A stretch of DNA of 64,000 nt, taken from the NCBI GenBank assembly GCA_020631735.1, contig CM036215.1, positions 13,232,346 through 13,296,345 of the forward strand, given 5' to 3'. The notes beneath the pieces are model-generated. The model was given only the letters and a program-made list of their open reading frames with translations, was not told the origin of the DNA and searched no databases. The DNA comes from Saccharum officinarum. Its lineage: Eukaryota > Streptophyta > Magnoliopsida > Poales > Poaceae. Shown here one piece after another: positions 8,515 to 21,078 of the stretch (position 1 is the first letter of the stretch; each line of letters opens with the position of its first letter). A program made the translations under genes and the position numbers.

Positions 8515-11500
8515 TGTAACAGAACCGTCCAAATTATAAGAGCACAAGTACAAAAACAATCACCGAAGTGATCAAATTCTCGCACTTGAGCCCATAGAAC
8601 TCCGGTAGTCCAATGAAATCACGAGGGATTTCAAACCAACCAACATACTAGCCAAGATCATAGTGATTCAACATAACAAGTCACATGTTACAACCATTTC
8701 ACAAGTAATTCAATATACATCGGAGTTCAACATAGTTATTACAACTTAAGTTCAAAAGTAGCGGAAGCAAAGTAATTTGAAACTAACATTAATCTTATTT
8801 CAAATACATGTCAGTACCACGGTCGACTTCTAACAAAAGCATTAAAGAGAAGATAACTTAGAAGGATCATGCCCGTGATCACACTCCGCCACTAAGGCAG
8901 GAGCCAACCAACTCTTGCAGTCGCCAAGATACAACACAACCTGCAACAAGTGGGGATAAAACCCTGAGTATGAGAAGGTACTCAGCTAGACTTACCCATC
9001 AGAAACCAGAAATAAAGTGACACCAAGGATCATGCAAGGCTGATATAAAGTGGGGCTAGCTTGACAACATTTTGCATAAAAGCTTAATATAGATGATCAA
9101 TCATTAATGTTTAAGCATCAAGTTAATTAACATTAACCTGTCCTCTATATTAGAACCTGTACTAGAGCACTCACTTTATTAGGAGCAAACAATATTAACC
9201 ATAGCAGGTATAAATTGAGGCAACCTTTCTATCGTTATCCAATTAACCATCCGTTCAATTTAATGGAATCTACGTTGCCGCTGCTCAAGTCAAGTGCTCA
9301 CTAACCGAGAGCGACGGCGATTCGAATCGAATTCCTATCCAGCTGGAGGGGTATTTCTAACACTCACCGCGTAGGCCCCTGCCAGGGTCGCATAAGCCAC
9401 CTTTCGTACAATTCAGGAATCGCAGGTCCGAATGATGTCGCAACCCCAAGGGCGACGCTCTGCCAGGTGATAGGGACTCTAACCCCCCCTTGGTCTCACG
9501 CCAATGTCCCCAAGCACATCCTTTCTCTCCTCCAAGAAGCAACCTACCATTCGATTCCTGGCCTGAACCATATTACTCGGCTTCGTGGTCGGAACGACTT
9601 ATCCGGCCAACTAAGTGTTAGACTGCGTTCAACATGACTCAAGGACGTACAGCGAATCGGTCCTTAAATGACTCAGACGGGGATAGATCCACACCCAAGA
9701 CCTCCATGCCTTGTTGCTTCACTATCGTCATCCCGCCCGGTCTCATTTCATTTTATTAACACATGGTTCCATTCCATGATAGCAAATATAGCCAACCGTG
9801 CCATATATGAATATCCCTATATCTCGCAGGTGACAGGAAATCACCTGACTTCTACCGCTTAAAGCAGGGCTAAGCATCTACTCGATCCTAATCTATGTAG
9901 GATTCAAGGATTCATATATCTGGACAAGGAATGATATAATGCAGCAAGGGTTTCCAACCAACTCCTACCACTTAATGCAACAATACTTATAACATATATA
10001 TATATAATTAATTGCTTTGAAGATAGGAGGCTTATAATGCTCCGGGGCTTGCCTGGGATCCGACTCAAGTTAGAGTATGTCAGATGAATTCACTTGGCGA
10101 GCATCTCCCGAACTATCACTTGTCCGGTCCTTCTATCTTCGGGATAGATCCACCAACTCCATCTTTGGGTTTGGCTCCACATCAGGTCCTTCACGTGCTT
10201 CAGCTAGTGTACCTAAATGAGGTGCAATAATGCATATGTATGAATGCATAGAAGTGCAATAAATAAAGTAATCATGCAAGCATACCAAAGTTCACATAAA
10301 CACCTAGAGCTAATTAACTTAATCCACATTAAGACATAACATACAAGAGGGCAAGCACATCAATCAAGAAACAAGTCTCACAAGATCACAGGGTACCACC
10401 CAAGTATCATCAAAGATATGAGTCACACTTCAATACCCAACATGACAAAGTTAATCAAAGTACTAGAACTAGAAATTGCTACCTTCTGGACATCAGACCA
10501 ACAGCTGAGTAATTTAATCATAACTGGAGATCTACAACTCCAAATGACTTGCAAGAAGACATTATGGAAAGCTTATGAAATTCTCTATATTTCATTTATA
10601 ATCATCACAGCATGATTCTAAAGTTTAACATGTCAAATTTATATAAACACAGCAACTGATCTAACAAGACACAGAGCGAGCAATTCTGTACCCCAACTTT
10701 AAACAGCTATAACTCCTAAAACACAGGGCCAAATGCCACCAAAATTTAACAGTAGCTAGATCATGAAATTCACAACAACTTTGTTATAGCACACAAGACA
10801 TGAAAAACATCATTTGCATAGGGTAATTAACAATATTCTTAAATCTGTTCAGAAACCTCATTTGCAAGAAATAATTATTAACTTATGTTGCAAACATATA
10901 ATTGGACAAAACCAACTTTACCAACATTTCATACATGACTAAGGAACACCAGAAAACATAGTGTCAAATGCTAGATAAATTCTTTTAATACATTTTCTTA
11001 ATTTATTTAGATAATTAGGTGGAATTATGAACACCTATCAAAAGTGCACAATAAATTCTACCAAAATTACAGTGGCCTACATATGCTCCTAAAAGTCTAC
11101 TGTCCAAATTTGAAACCATTTGGACATGTATATCAACCTCTACGAAAAAGACAAATAGCTATAGCAATAAATCATGGGAGAGCAAGTTAAACTTAACACT
11201 CAATATTTTCTGTGAACACACGGCCATATTATGAATCAACATCATAGAGCAACATCATAATAAGGTGATGGGACAACATTTTCTATTTTATCATTTATAT
11301 ATTATTTATAATCTATTTATCAAGCCATAAACAAGTTAACTCAATACTTGAGCACACAGTAAGCAATGGCCATGAAATATATACCATAGTACATCCATAG
11401 CATGACAAGCCTACCATAAAAATTTCACATCAATTGGAGCAACACAACTCAAGATATAAAATGACAAGCAATATAATGCAAATTTCCTTATTTAACAAGG

Positions 11501-13553
11501 TCAAATCAAAACCTTACGAAAACAGTTAACAATTAGTGTGTTTAATATTTTTACTAGCAAGTACATGTCATCACAAAATTAACAAAACAATAATCACTAT
11601 TTTTGGAGTTCTAAACTCCAGATCTTGCTCTGGTTAAGTTTAAAGGCATTTATAGAGCATTTTTTAAACTTAAATAAAGATATCAGAAAACATCTATAAA
11701 CCTGTAATAATTTATGACTCTACTGCATAGATCTCTTCTCAAGGTTTCCAAAAAGTCCCCATTTACTATTTTTGGAATTACCTAACAGGAGATATAAATT
11801 TTAGAAGATTTACATCAAATCTGATATTCAAAAACGAAATTAAGTACTTAACTCTAGACATGCTAGGTGCACCCGGTCGTGTACCCCAACTCAACCATTC
11901 ATAACCGACACGTGGGACCCCTGGTTCAGCCAGGCCCGCACGTCAGTCACCCAACAGAGAGACACCGAGGAGGGCGGCCTTCTTCTTCCTCTCGCTGGCG
12001 ACAGAGGAATGGGGAGGGGGCGGCTCTGGCTCGGCCGGCCTCTGGCGAGGGCGACCCTCCAGTGATGCGCGGTGGCGACAGAGCATGCTTGGGCTAGCGC
12101 AAACTCAAGGGCGGTAGTGGCTTGTGTCGCGGTGACCCGAGGCGTTCTGGCCACGACGACCGGCGATGCTACCGCGGTGGCTCCGGCGCTGGAGCTTGCC
12201 GGCGGCCAACGGGGCCGAGGAAGGGGCGCTTCGAGGGCGGTGTGAGGGAAGGAAGATGGTGCTCCGCTCGGCTGAGGACAAGGAGGCTTGTGGTGGAGGA
12301 ATGCCGGCGGCTATGGAGCTTGGCCATGGCAACGGCGTCTGCGCTGCGCGAGACCGCGGCACAGAGCGCGAGAGGGGCGAGCGAGAGATGAAAGCGAGCG
12401 CTCGGCTTCTCCACTCGATGAGGCAACACGCAGGCATAGTGATGGGCGACGATGGAGCATGGTCACCATGCAGCAGGGAGGTGGGGGTGCTAGTTCGGGC
12501 ATGGCTGACACGCATCGAGCGCGTGTCACCCATTGAGGTGTTTTGTCGAACACGTGGCGGGCAAGAGAGTGGGCAAGGTGGACGCGGATTTTGAGCCGAC
12601 TACGGGCTGAGTTTGGACTTGGGCCCAAAACAGAGTTTGTAGTACACCTAATGCTCTTTATTTTCTGTTAAGAGACCCAGGTCATTAGGGCAACAAGTTA
12701 GGAGATAATCATCATCTAAGTTAGCAATGTCAACACATTACTAACCAATGAAGAAACTCAATTTTGCTGATCAAAATGAGGTCAAACTTAAGCCAACTTT
12801 TTGCATGATCTACTACACCACATACACTCCAACTTTTATTTTGGTACCAGGTTAAGTTGTTTAACAAAATTTCGAGAACGCGGCACGTCAACATGTCAAG
12901 GTCAATAGTGATAAAATAGTTTTTTGCTGTTTTGGAAATTCTTATTGGAGGTCCAACTCAACTCCATTTTGAGTGACACTTGATCTATTGTTTCCATCAG
13001 GAAAAGTGCTACAACTCATATTAAGGAACCTAATTGAGCTACCATATGAAATTGGAAGATAAAATGTCATGAACATGTTGACTTGATGCTGCCGATTAGG
13101 GACTTAGAATTTGCTAAGTGCTGGAAACCGCCCTGAATCTGACTTGTGGGCCCTTTTCGAGTATGTTCCACGCATTTTCATGACTTGACTTTTAAACAAA
13201 GTTTGTTCCTTATAAAATTCTCTACAACTTTGCCAAAGGGTGCACAGTCATGCAAAGATTCTAGGTCACACTTTTGAAACGGTCAAACCAAAGTGTTTCC
13301 GGGTCCATACATGGTCAACCATCACTTAGAAGCACATTTAGGCAAAATGATCAACATGAACATTGTTTCATTAAGTGCCCGAAGTGTAGTTAAGGTGTTG
13401 TAGAGTTCATCTAGAGTCATTTGGGTAAAGTTGCAAAGTTTGGTTGATGATCTATAATTCCATTCACTTAATCACGTCATTCCAAGAAGGATATGACTTA
13501 TCATTTCATATGACTTTTTGATTCCAAACTTCATGAAACTTTTCTAGTGATCA
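8515..13553 (-). mobile_element. probable solo LTR of a second Gypsy family (about 5 kb)
   Basis: A non-coding, mostly AT-rich block interrupts the Gypsy 3' region. On the minus strand it begins TGATCACTAG and ends GGTTCTGTTACA, a TG...CA boundary, with text near the end typical of the transcribed part of large grass Gypsy LTRs. No pol, gag, primer site or second LTR copy is seen inside. The flanks (ATCCG and ATATA) do not form a clean target duplication, so the ends may be eroded or the insert may be an unequal-recombination product. It could instead be another kind of non-coding insertion. Confidence 0.45.
11870..12640 (-). other. GC-rich island inside the probable solo LTR
   Basis: About 770 bp of GC-rich sequence with several overlapping open frames on both strands (for example 12105-12533 minus and 12166-12594 plus), none recognisable, flanked by AT-rich DNA. 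On the minus strand it lies where the promoter and leader of a long LTR would be. The many open frames are explained by GC content. A captured gene piece is possible but not supported. Confidence 0.4.
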
Positions 13554-13771
13554 ATATAGATAGGTACCGTGGATCTCGCCCTGCCCGTTAGCTAGGCACG
13601 TCTTTTTAGGGCGAGATCGGCGCGATAGTGGGCAACGTGGCGTTCGGTTACAGCGTGGGGGACGGCCACGTGCCCAGCTCCTACGAGATTGAGGGAAACG
13701 GTTAGGTAAGAGCATTTAATGCGGGAAACCGCTCCTACCTTTTCGCGTGGCCGTTGGGCTTCTGCTGGGGC

Positions 13772-13778
13772 TATAAAA
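13772..13778 (+). promoter_or_regulatory. TATA box of the Gypsy antisense gene
   Basis: TATAAAA within GGGGCTATAAAAACAAAGCC, about 150 bp upstream of the ATG at 13926, on the strand opposite to pol. The spacing fits a plant core promoter with a CT-rich leader. Confidence 0.6.
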
Positions 13779-13925
13779 ACAAAGCCTAGGGGTCCGCCTC
13801 TCCTACCGGTCCTTTGCGTTCTTGCAATCTTTGCCTCAGACAGCCCTTGCCCCTTGCGCTCTCCGCCCACATCCAGCGCCGCCGCCACCACACCTTCTTT
13901 GTTCGTCCGGCCTTCCGTAGCACCA

Positions 13926-16900
13926 ATGGCAAGAAAGAGCCAGATCCTCCCCGCCGACGACTGGGCCGCCTCCTCGGTGATAGAGAGGAGGTTGGAGGAG
14001 TTGGTCGAGGATGGGCTGCTGTGGCCGAGGACGAGTCGGTCGCAGCCGGAGTGGATTGCGCCGCCTCCTGCCCACCGAGAGCCGCCCCCTAAGGGGTACA
14101 TGGTGAGCTTCATCTGCTTCCACGAGCGAGGATTCGGCGTACCGGCATCCGTCTTCATGCGCGCGCTCCTCCACTACTACCGGGTGGAGCTGCACCACCT
14201 CGCCCCCAACGCCGTTGCGCAGGCCGCCATCTTTGCGGTGGTCTGCGAGGGCTACCTAGGGGTGGAGCCACAGTGGAATCTGTAGCTTCACCTCTTCAAG
14301 GCCGAGCTTTTTGCCAAGAAGGCGAGGGAGAAGGGGGTCTGGTGCGCGGCTCGAGTAGGGAGCTGCGTTCTGCAGGTGAGGTCGAGCCGGGCGGATCTGT
14401 ATATCCCGGCTCACCTCATCTCCTCGAATAGTGGTTGTCATGAGGGCTGGTTCTACCTCCGCAATGATGAGAATCAGCTGCCAAGGTATACCGGCCGAGT
14501 ACTGACCGCTCGAGAGGACAACTGGATCTACAGAGTCCCAGAGGCCGAGAAGCCGTGCTTGGACCCGCTGCTGGCAGCGCAGCAGCTGCTCCGCCTTTGG
14601 GGCTTGACGGCTGCAGTGGTGGCCATGGCGTTTCACCGACGTAGGGTGATGCCGTTGTGTCAGCGTCGTCTCCGCCTCGACCAGATGACTCCAGAGGCAT
14701 CCCTGGAGGGGTGCCGGATGTCCCACGAGTCCCTCTCCCTCGAGGAGGTACTCTGGCGGGCGCGCCGGATGGTGGGAAATTTCAAGGTGGAGGAGGTCGA
14801 CCGGGTCCCCATGCGACCTACCCAGGGGTTCGAGCCCGTGGTATGTGTTTTTGGGTCGGTACGTTCGCTTGTTTCGTTTATTTTCGGACTTCGCTGATTT
14901 GGTCGAGGCCGTCGTGCAGGATCTGTCGGCGTTGCGGGAGACGCGGTCGCCAGTCCCAGAGGACCGGCCCGCCTGGGAGGCTCGACGCCGGCATGCATCC
15001 AAGAAGAAGCAAGTCAAGGAGTCGGCCAAGAAGCGGGCGATCCGCAAGGCCAAGGAGGCAGAGGCGCTGAAGAAACTTCGGCGTCAGCAGACCATCGATG
15101 GGGTCCCCCTGGTAGAGTCTCCCTCCGAGACGGTCTTGGGGGAGGACGATGACGACAGCAACGGCGAGGACGACGACGCTCTGTCGCGGTATGAGGCCGC
15201 GACCGGCCTGGGGAACCTCCCCGACATTCGCCCCTTGTTGGAGCCTGTCGAGGGGTCGTCCTCCTCGGTCGTTGTGGTCGAGGAGACAGATGAGGAGGAG
15301 GAGAAGGAGGCGGGCCCCTCGACAGGAGGGGCCATCCTACCCTAGGCCTAGCAGGGGGGTCGACTGGCCCGCCCGCACTGGTTCAGGCCTCGCCAGCTCG
15401 GGCGGAGGCTGGAGCAGCGGTCCCGGCGTCGTCATCGGCGGCACCACCTGTGGGCGTGAGGACCTAGGGCAAGCTGGCCTTGGAGGCGCAGGGGATGTAG
15501 GGCGGCATTCCAGCCAGGGCCCAAGGAGTGCCCGGCCCGTTGGTGGGGCTGCCGCGAGGCCACCGCCGGCCGCCATGGGAGGCTCGGACCGTCCGGGGTC
15601 GAGGCCCTTGGTGCCGATTTCCAGGTAAGTGTTTGCGTTTGATTCTTCCGCCTTTCTCTGGATCCATTCACTGACGTTCCTTCTCACTTTGTAGGTTAAA
15701 GCAGAAGGCGGAGCTGATGGGGCCTACCCCTGTGAAGTCACTTCGGGCTAGCGCCGTCGTCATTAACCAGACGGCGGCGCAGGATGCCGGCTGGCTCCAG
15801 CGGGTCGAAGCCGTGAAGGAGCAGCTGTGGCAGCAGCAGGGGGCAGCCCAGGCGACGGTAGGTGCCTCGGGGGCTGCCGGTTCCGACCCCACCACATAGG
15901 GGTCAGGACCGGCGGAGGTGGTGGCGCCCAGCGCGGGCGAGGCGGAGCCTAGGCCGTCGTCGATGGCCGAAGCTGCTGTCAAGGCCGCCACAGCCGAAGC
16001 ATCTGCTCGCGATGTGGAGCGAGCGGATGCGGACGTGGCTATGGAGGAGGTCCCGTCGGCGGCGGGACAGGAGGCGGCACAGGCGGGAGAGTCGCTGCCA
16101 CAGCAAGACCCAACGGCGGAGCCGGCGGCTGCGGTGGAGGTTGGGGCTGCCGAGCCCCTGCCCGAGGCCCCAAAAGAAGAGGCACCGGCGGTCGAGGCGC
16201 CGGCTCCTGAGGTGCCGGCGGTCGAGGGGTCGGCCCTCACAGAAGAGCTGGTGCCCGTGACGGTGGACCTCACCCTCGACGACTCTCCCCTGGACAAGGG
16301 GAAACAGGTGGTCGGAGTCGAGGGGGGTGAGGCCGCAGACCAGGCTGGTGCCCTGACGACGGTTGGAGAGGCAGGAACCATGGGCGAGGCCGGTCCTTTC
16401 GCGGGGCTGGGAGACGCCCCGGCCGGATCATCATCCTCGTGGCCGAACATCGCCGCGCTGGCTATAGCGCGGGCGGAGGCGGAGATACCGTGGTGGGGGG
16501 TCCGTCCCTCCAATTCAGGGACGCCGCGAACCCCGACGCCGAGCCCATCTTCACCCTGAACGACTGGGATGAGGTGCACTGCTGGAGTACCTTGAGGGTC
16601 TACGTCGACACCTCGAGCGAGTGCTACATGTGGCGACGGAGACCGTGTCACGAGGTATGCGGGATGCCACCGAGGTATGTTTGACTTGTCAGCCCTTTTC
16701 ACGGTTCTCTTGGTGTCTTTTTCCCTCGGCACTTAATCTTTTTTGTTTTTTGAACTATGATCAGGAGCTCAAGGAGTACTCCCACCGTAAGTCGCTCTTC
16801 ATCCGAGATGAGAGTGGCGTGTGGGCGGTGCTTGCCCGACAACGGGCTCTGGTCGAGGAGGCCCAGAAATGGCTTTCTGATCGGAACGCCAAAATGGCCG

Positions 16901-17840
16901 AGCTGCGTGTTGCCTACGCGGCGGTGAAGGAGGAGGCGGTGCAAGCCTGGGCGACCGAGGCCATGATGTGTGAAGACGCGAAGAAGGCCCGGGAGGAGGC
17001 AGCTCAGGCCCACAAGGACCTCGAGCCCTTGTCAGCACGGGTGAAGGAGCTCGAGGAGGATGTTTCCCTAGTCAGCCGTCAGCGCGACACCCTCAACGTC
17101 CAGATCGGATAGGCCATAGCTCGCCTTGGCATCCTAAAGGACGAGATCGCGGCGCTGAACGGAGCCGTCCAAGAGAAGGACGTGGCTCTGCAGACCGCCC
17201 GCCAGGAGATCGAGGCTCTGAGGGCGACCGTTTGTGACAGGGACGACGCTCTCCAAGGGCTCAAGAGGACGTGCGGGGGACTCCGTAACGAGGTCGTGGG
17301 CTTGCAGACCCATACCGAGGGTAAGTATCGGTGTTACGGTCTTAGCGTCAAAGCCCCGTGCTAGTGCTAATTCAGTTTGCTGTTTTTTCAGAGCTGGAAA
17401 GGGAGCATCGGGTGGCTCAGGCGTCTGCTAACTCCTTCCAGACCCTCCTCGAGGCCGAGACCCAGAGGACCTAGTTGCTCTAGGGCGCGATTACCTCTGT
17501 GTGTGACGGCCTGGGGGTCGAGCCTGATGCCGACACCGGGGAGGACGCCCCGAGGAACGCCTTTGTCCGCCGGATGGCGGCGCTAGGCCACCTCGTCCGT
17601 GAAAGGATACGGGGCAGCCTTCACCATGGCGTGAAGAGGGCGCTGGCCGTCGTCCGGTCTGGGTTTGTATTCGATATGGAGCTTGCCGTAGACGGCTTCA
17701 TCATAGACCCGGACCGGACAGACGAGGAGAACGAGGACGCCTGTTTGGAGCTGATCGGAGCCACAGAAGAGCCTGGGAGCCGCCTGGCCTCACTTTTCGA
17801 AGCCGAGGTGGTTCCGCCCGCCGACAATGAGGGCCTATGA
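13926..17840 (+). pseudogene. antisense spliced ORF of the Tat Gypsy element ('putative gypsy type transposon' family)
   Basis: The frame starts MARKSQILPADDW and runs through an N-terminal domain (about residues 5-120, with GYMVSFICFHERGFGVPAS and FMRALLHYY) that I assign to the family named putative gypsy type transposon (PF04195). An acidic and Ala/Pro-rich middle and a coiled-coil-like C-terminus follow. Four introns with good sites are visible: 14841-14919, 15625-15694, 16675-16764 and 17321-17391. Exon 1 joins exon 2 in phase. Breaks are TAG at 14283, around 15343-15351, 15897, about 17110, 17473 and 17482 (mostly in place of CAG), and a frameshift near 15350. It is encoded opposite to gag-pol; the function in this lineage is not known. 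The frame is not intact here. Confidence 0.75.
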
Positions 17841-18528
17841 GCCAAATCTGGGCGCAAAGGCCCATGTAATAAGTTAGTATTTCGTACATTGGTCGTGGTG
17901 GCCTCAGAGGCCTTAAAAACTCGAAACATAAACCGGTGTTTGGTTTTTTAAGTTTTGTTTGAGCTTTTCTTCCCTTTATCGCTTGAATCGTGTTCTCGCA
18001 TGATTTACTTAGCACGCAGTTGCGCCCTTTGGCGTAAGGGAGCGAGTGGAGGTACCGTAGCCTCAGAGGCGTAGGCGATCTCACGGCTCGACTGTCATTG
18101 AGCTTCAGGGTGCCTCTTGCGGCCTCGTAGATCATGTAAGGACCTGATCTAAGCGATGGGGGGTGTATTCCTTTTCAAAGTTATGAACCACCATTAGGTC
18201 TGCTTAGCGTGCGGTCGTGTCCCTAGGTGTGAGGGGTGAGCGGAGGTACCGTAGCCTCGGAGGCGTAAGCGATCTCGTGGCTCGAGAGTCCCTTTGAGTC
18301 TTAGGGCGCTTTTGCAGCGTGGTTTGACTTAGGAGGTAGTTCTTCAACTTTGAAAAAGAGTATAAATTTTTTCGGGGACTGGGGGTTCCCCCCTTGTAGC
18401 CCCCGAGGGAGGGTCGATTCTAGGAGAACAGAGTCGATCCTTCCTCATTGTTTGCAAAACTAAAGTTTGAACATCGCTGTATTCTTTATTGACGAGATTG
18501 AAAAGAAATTACAGAGCCTCAAGGCTTT
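17841..18528 (+). repeat. region between antisense gene and integrase, with imperfect tandem repeat
   Basis: Non-coding. It holds two diverged copies of a unit of about 190 bp, at about 18005-18120 and 18190-18310, each containing GGAGGTACCGTAGCCTC followed by GGCGTA-GCGATCTC and GGCTCGA. A GTAGCCCCCGAG copy lies at 18396. Read on the minus strand this is the spacer after the integrase stop. Confidence 0.55.
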
Positions 18529-18976
18529 TTAAGGGAAAAAGTGACGTAGCTATTCAATGTTCCAAGCGTTGGTGAAGATTTCGCCCTTCTCGTTGGATAG
18601 CTTGTAGGTGCCCGGCTTTAGTACTTCTGCGATGATGTACGGTCCTTCCCATGGTGGCGTGAGCTTGTGCCGTCTCTTGGTGTTCTGGTTCCGTCGTAGC
18701 ACCAAGTCGCCGACGTTGAGGTCACGCTTGCGGACATGTCTATCATGGTAGCATCGGAGACCCTGCTGGTACCTGGCAGAATGCAAAAGAGCCACATCCC
18801 GGGCCTCCTCGAGCTGGTCGAGGGCATCCTCTCTTGCAACATCGTTGTTTCTCTCGTTGTAGGCCTTTAGCTTCGGGGACCCATATTCTATGTCAGTGGG
18901 GAGCATGGCCTCAGATCCGTAGACTAAGAAGAATGGAGTAAACCACGTGGCTCGACTCGGCGTTGTTCTTAAGCTC
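18529..18976 (-). pseudogene. Gypsy integrase C-terminal part (downstream of insertion C)
   Basis: Continues the integrase frame cut at 32492: the codons before and after element C join as SVLWSL then RTTPSRATW. It carries the conserved SEAMLPTDIEYGSP stretch and the C-terminal DNA-binding region (NVGDLVLRRNQNT, PPWEGPYII, GTYKLSNEKG). The frame meets TAG at 18550-18552, in place of the usual glutamine codon (INT tail NIE-Q-LRHFFP type), and a natural stop follows a few codons later. Confidence 0.85.
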
Positions 18977-20633
18977 TAAACGGATCAAGATGCCCAAGAG
19001 GGGGGGTGAATTGGGCTTCTCTAAAAATTAATTGCAAGAATTAAATCCTACAAGCCGGAATCCACCCCTAGTGCCTACTTGTGTTCCTAGATATTCTACC
19101 GGTAAAGAGTTTTGCACCCTAGTTTCCAATCCTAGTCTAGCATGGCGATTCTAGGAAAGTAAAACAAGCAATAAATGTAAATACGAGAAAGTAAATGCTT
19201 GAAAGTAAGGGCAAGGAACACAGCGATGTTTTTTCGAGGTATCGGAGAGTCACCACTCCCCACTAGTCCTCGTTGGAGCACCCGCGCAAGGGTGTAGCTC
19301 CCCCTTGATCCGCGCAAGGATCAAGTGCTCTCTACGGGCTGATTCTTCGACACTCCATCGCGGTGAATCGCCCAAAACCGCTCACAAGATGAGTTGGGTC
19401 ATCCACAAGCTTCGCCGGATGATCACCAAACTCCCAATCACCACCAAGCCGTCTAGGTGATGGCGATCACCAAGAGTAACAAGCTAGAACTCTCACTTGA
19501 CCAAAACGAGCCTAATGAGAAGGAGGATGCACACTTGCTACTCTCTAATCACTAGTGAGGAACTCTCAAGCTTTGATTCTCAAATCACACTCCTCACTAG
19601 AGCTCTTGCACTCCCTTGCACTCCAAAGGTGTTTCTCAGCTGAACAAATGAGCAAGAGACCTCTCAAAGAGGTGGTGGGGATGTATTTATACACCCCACA
19701 GTCGAAACGAACCGTTACCTGCCAACTCAACAAAACGTGGGGTGACCGGACGCGCCGGTCGCATGTAACGGTCGAAATTCTGGAATTTTGACTGAGTGAC
19801 CGGACACGCCGCTCGAAGTGACCGGACGCGGTGGTCGCTCGTAATTGTTGAAATTCTGAAATCTCGGCTGAGTGACCGGACGCGCCGGTCAGGGGTGATC
19901 GGACGCGTCCGATCGTGCAGGGAGCTTACTGTAACGAGATCGGACGCGCGACCGCGTCCGATCGGTGATGACCGGACGCGTCCGATCGTCGCAGGACCTT
20001 ACTGGAACATGACCGGACACACCGATCACACCCAGGTCGTGTCCAAACAGATGGTTTCCCTTAAGTGACACGTGTCGGTCTGACCACCGCGTCCGATCCT
20101 CGCAAGGACCGCGTTCGGTCGTCAGCGCCGAAACGCAGTCGCGGTTTTGAACTGACCGGACGCGCCGGTTAGACCGAGAACCGCGTCCGGTCAAGGGAAA
20201 AACTCTCTAAACACTCCGAAACGCGACGCAACTTGAACCAAGTTGCTTCCAACTGAACTTTGAGCTATTCTAGAGCTGCCTAGTGCTAAGTTTAACAAGT
20301 GTGCACCACACCTAAACATAAGACTCACCTAGGTCAAGCTACCCGCTCATGCTCCCCTTAATAGTATGGCCAAAAGAGAAAACGAAGATCCTAACGACTA
20401 TTCCAAATGTAACTCAACACCTTGACATCCGGAACTAACCGTCCTTAATCTTGACGTCACTCCTTTGAAAACCGAAACAATTTCCATCAGGGGGCATGAA
20501 TACCATGGTGCCCAAAGCAGTTATCACCTCCATGACCTAACTTACCAAGGTTTCTGCAAAACACACGTTAGTCATGGTAATAAAGCGTTGTCATCAATTG
20601 CCGAAACCAACTCTCGGGGCCTAGATGCTTTCA
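18977..20633 (-). repeat. 3' LTR of element C
   Basis: 1657 bp, ending at 20633 next to the purine tract. The outer end reads TAAACGGATC in place of TGAAAGGATC, so its terminal CA is mutated. TATAAATA is at 19684-19691 (minus) and the CCGGAC cluster at about 19740-20200. Confidence 0.92.
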
Positions 20634-21078
20634 ATCTCCCCTTTTTTGGTGATTGATGACAACACTAAGATTCAAAAGATAGGAGTTGAGGTTTTCGAAC
20701 ATGCTTGGTTCACATAAGCAGAAAAACAATAAGCACAAAAGGTTAGGAATTGCTTATGTGTTCCAAGCCAAAAGAGTGTACTTATAAGATAAGACATGAA
20801 ACGTTAGTACACAAAAAGATATAGCTCAAAAGAGATCGGAGTAAGGCACAGAAGCACAACCTTATGAGCTATAACCAAACAAGTGACATGATTTAAAACT
20901 GTGACTAGATAAACCATAGAGACTCAAAGTACTCACACGACCACATGTCACAAGAATGCAATTACTATAAAGTAAACATGATGCATGAATGTAGCACACA
21001 AAAAAAAAAAGCCCTCTATCAAAACTCCCCCTGAATCTACTCTCTCTCCCCCTTTAGCATCAACCGCCAAAAACTAAT
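20634..21078 (-). promoter_or_regulatory. polypurine tracts and 3' untranslated region (C)
   Basis: On the minus strand, ACCAAAAAAGGGGAGAT abuts the LTR at 20634-20650. A second purine run (TAAAGGGGGAGAGAGAG) lies at about 21036-21052. The inverted repeat CACATAAGCA/TGCTTATGTG seen in A is also present here near 20710-20762. Confidence 0.75.

Noticed and set aside
12105..12594. Overlapping open frames on both strands of the GC-rich island
   Set aside because: No domain, no splice or promoter logic, and explained by high GC content.
8496..13566. AGGTA at both edges as target duplication of the probable solo LTR
   Set aside because: The AGGTA copies are 14 and 8 bases away from the TG/CA ends, so they do not fit the LTR boundaries; likely chance.
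15668..16732. Minus-strand open frame of 354 codons, Ala/Ser/Pro-rich
   Set aside because: Shadow of the GC-rich antisense gene exon on the plus strand, which has splice sites and family similarity.
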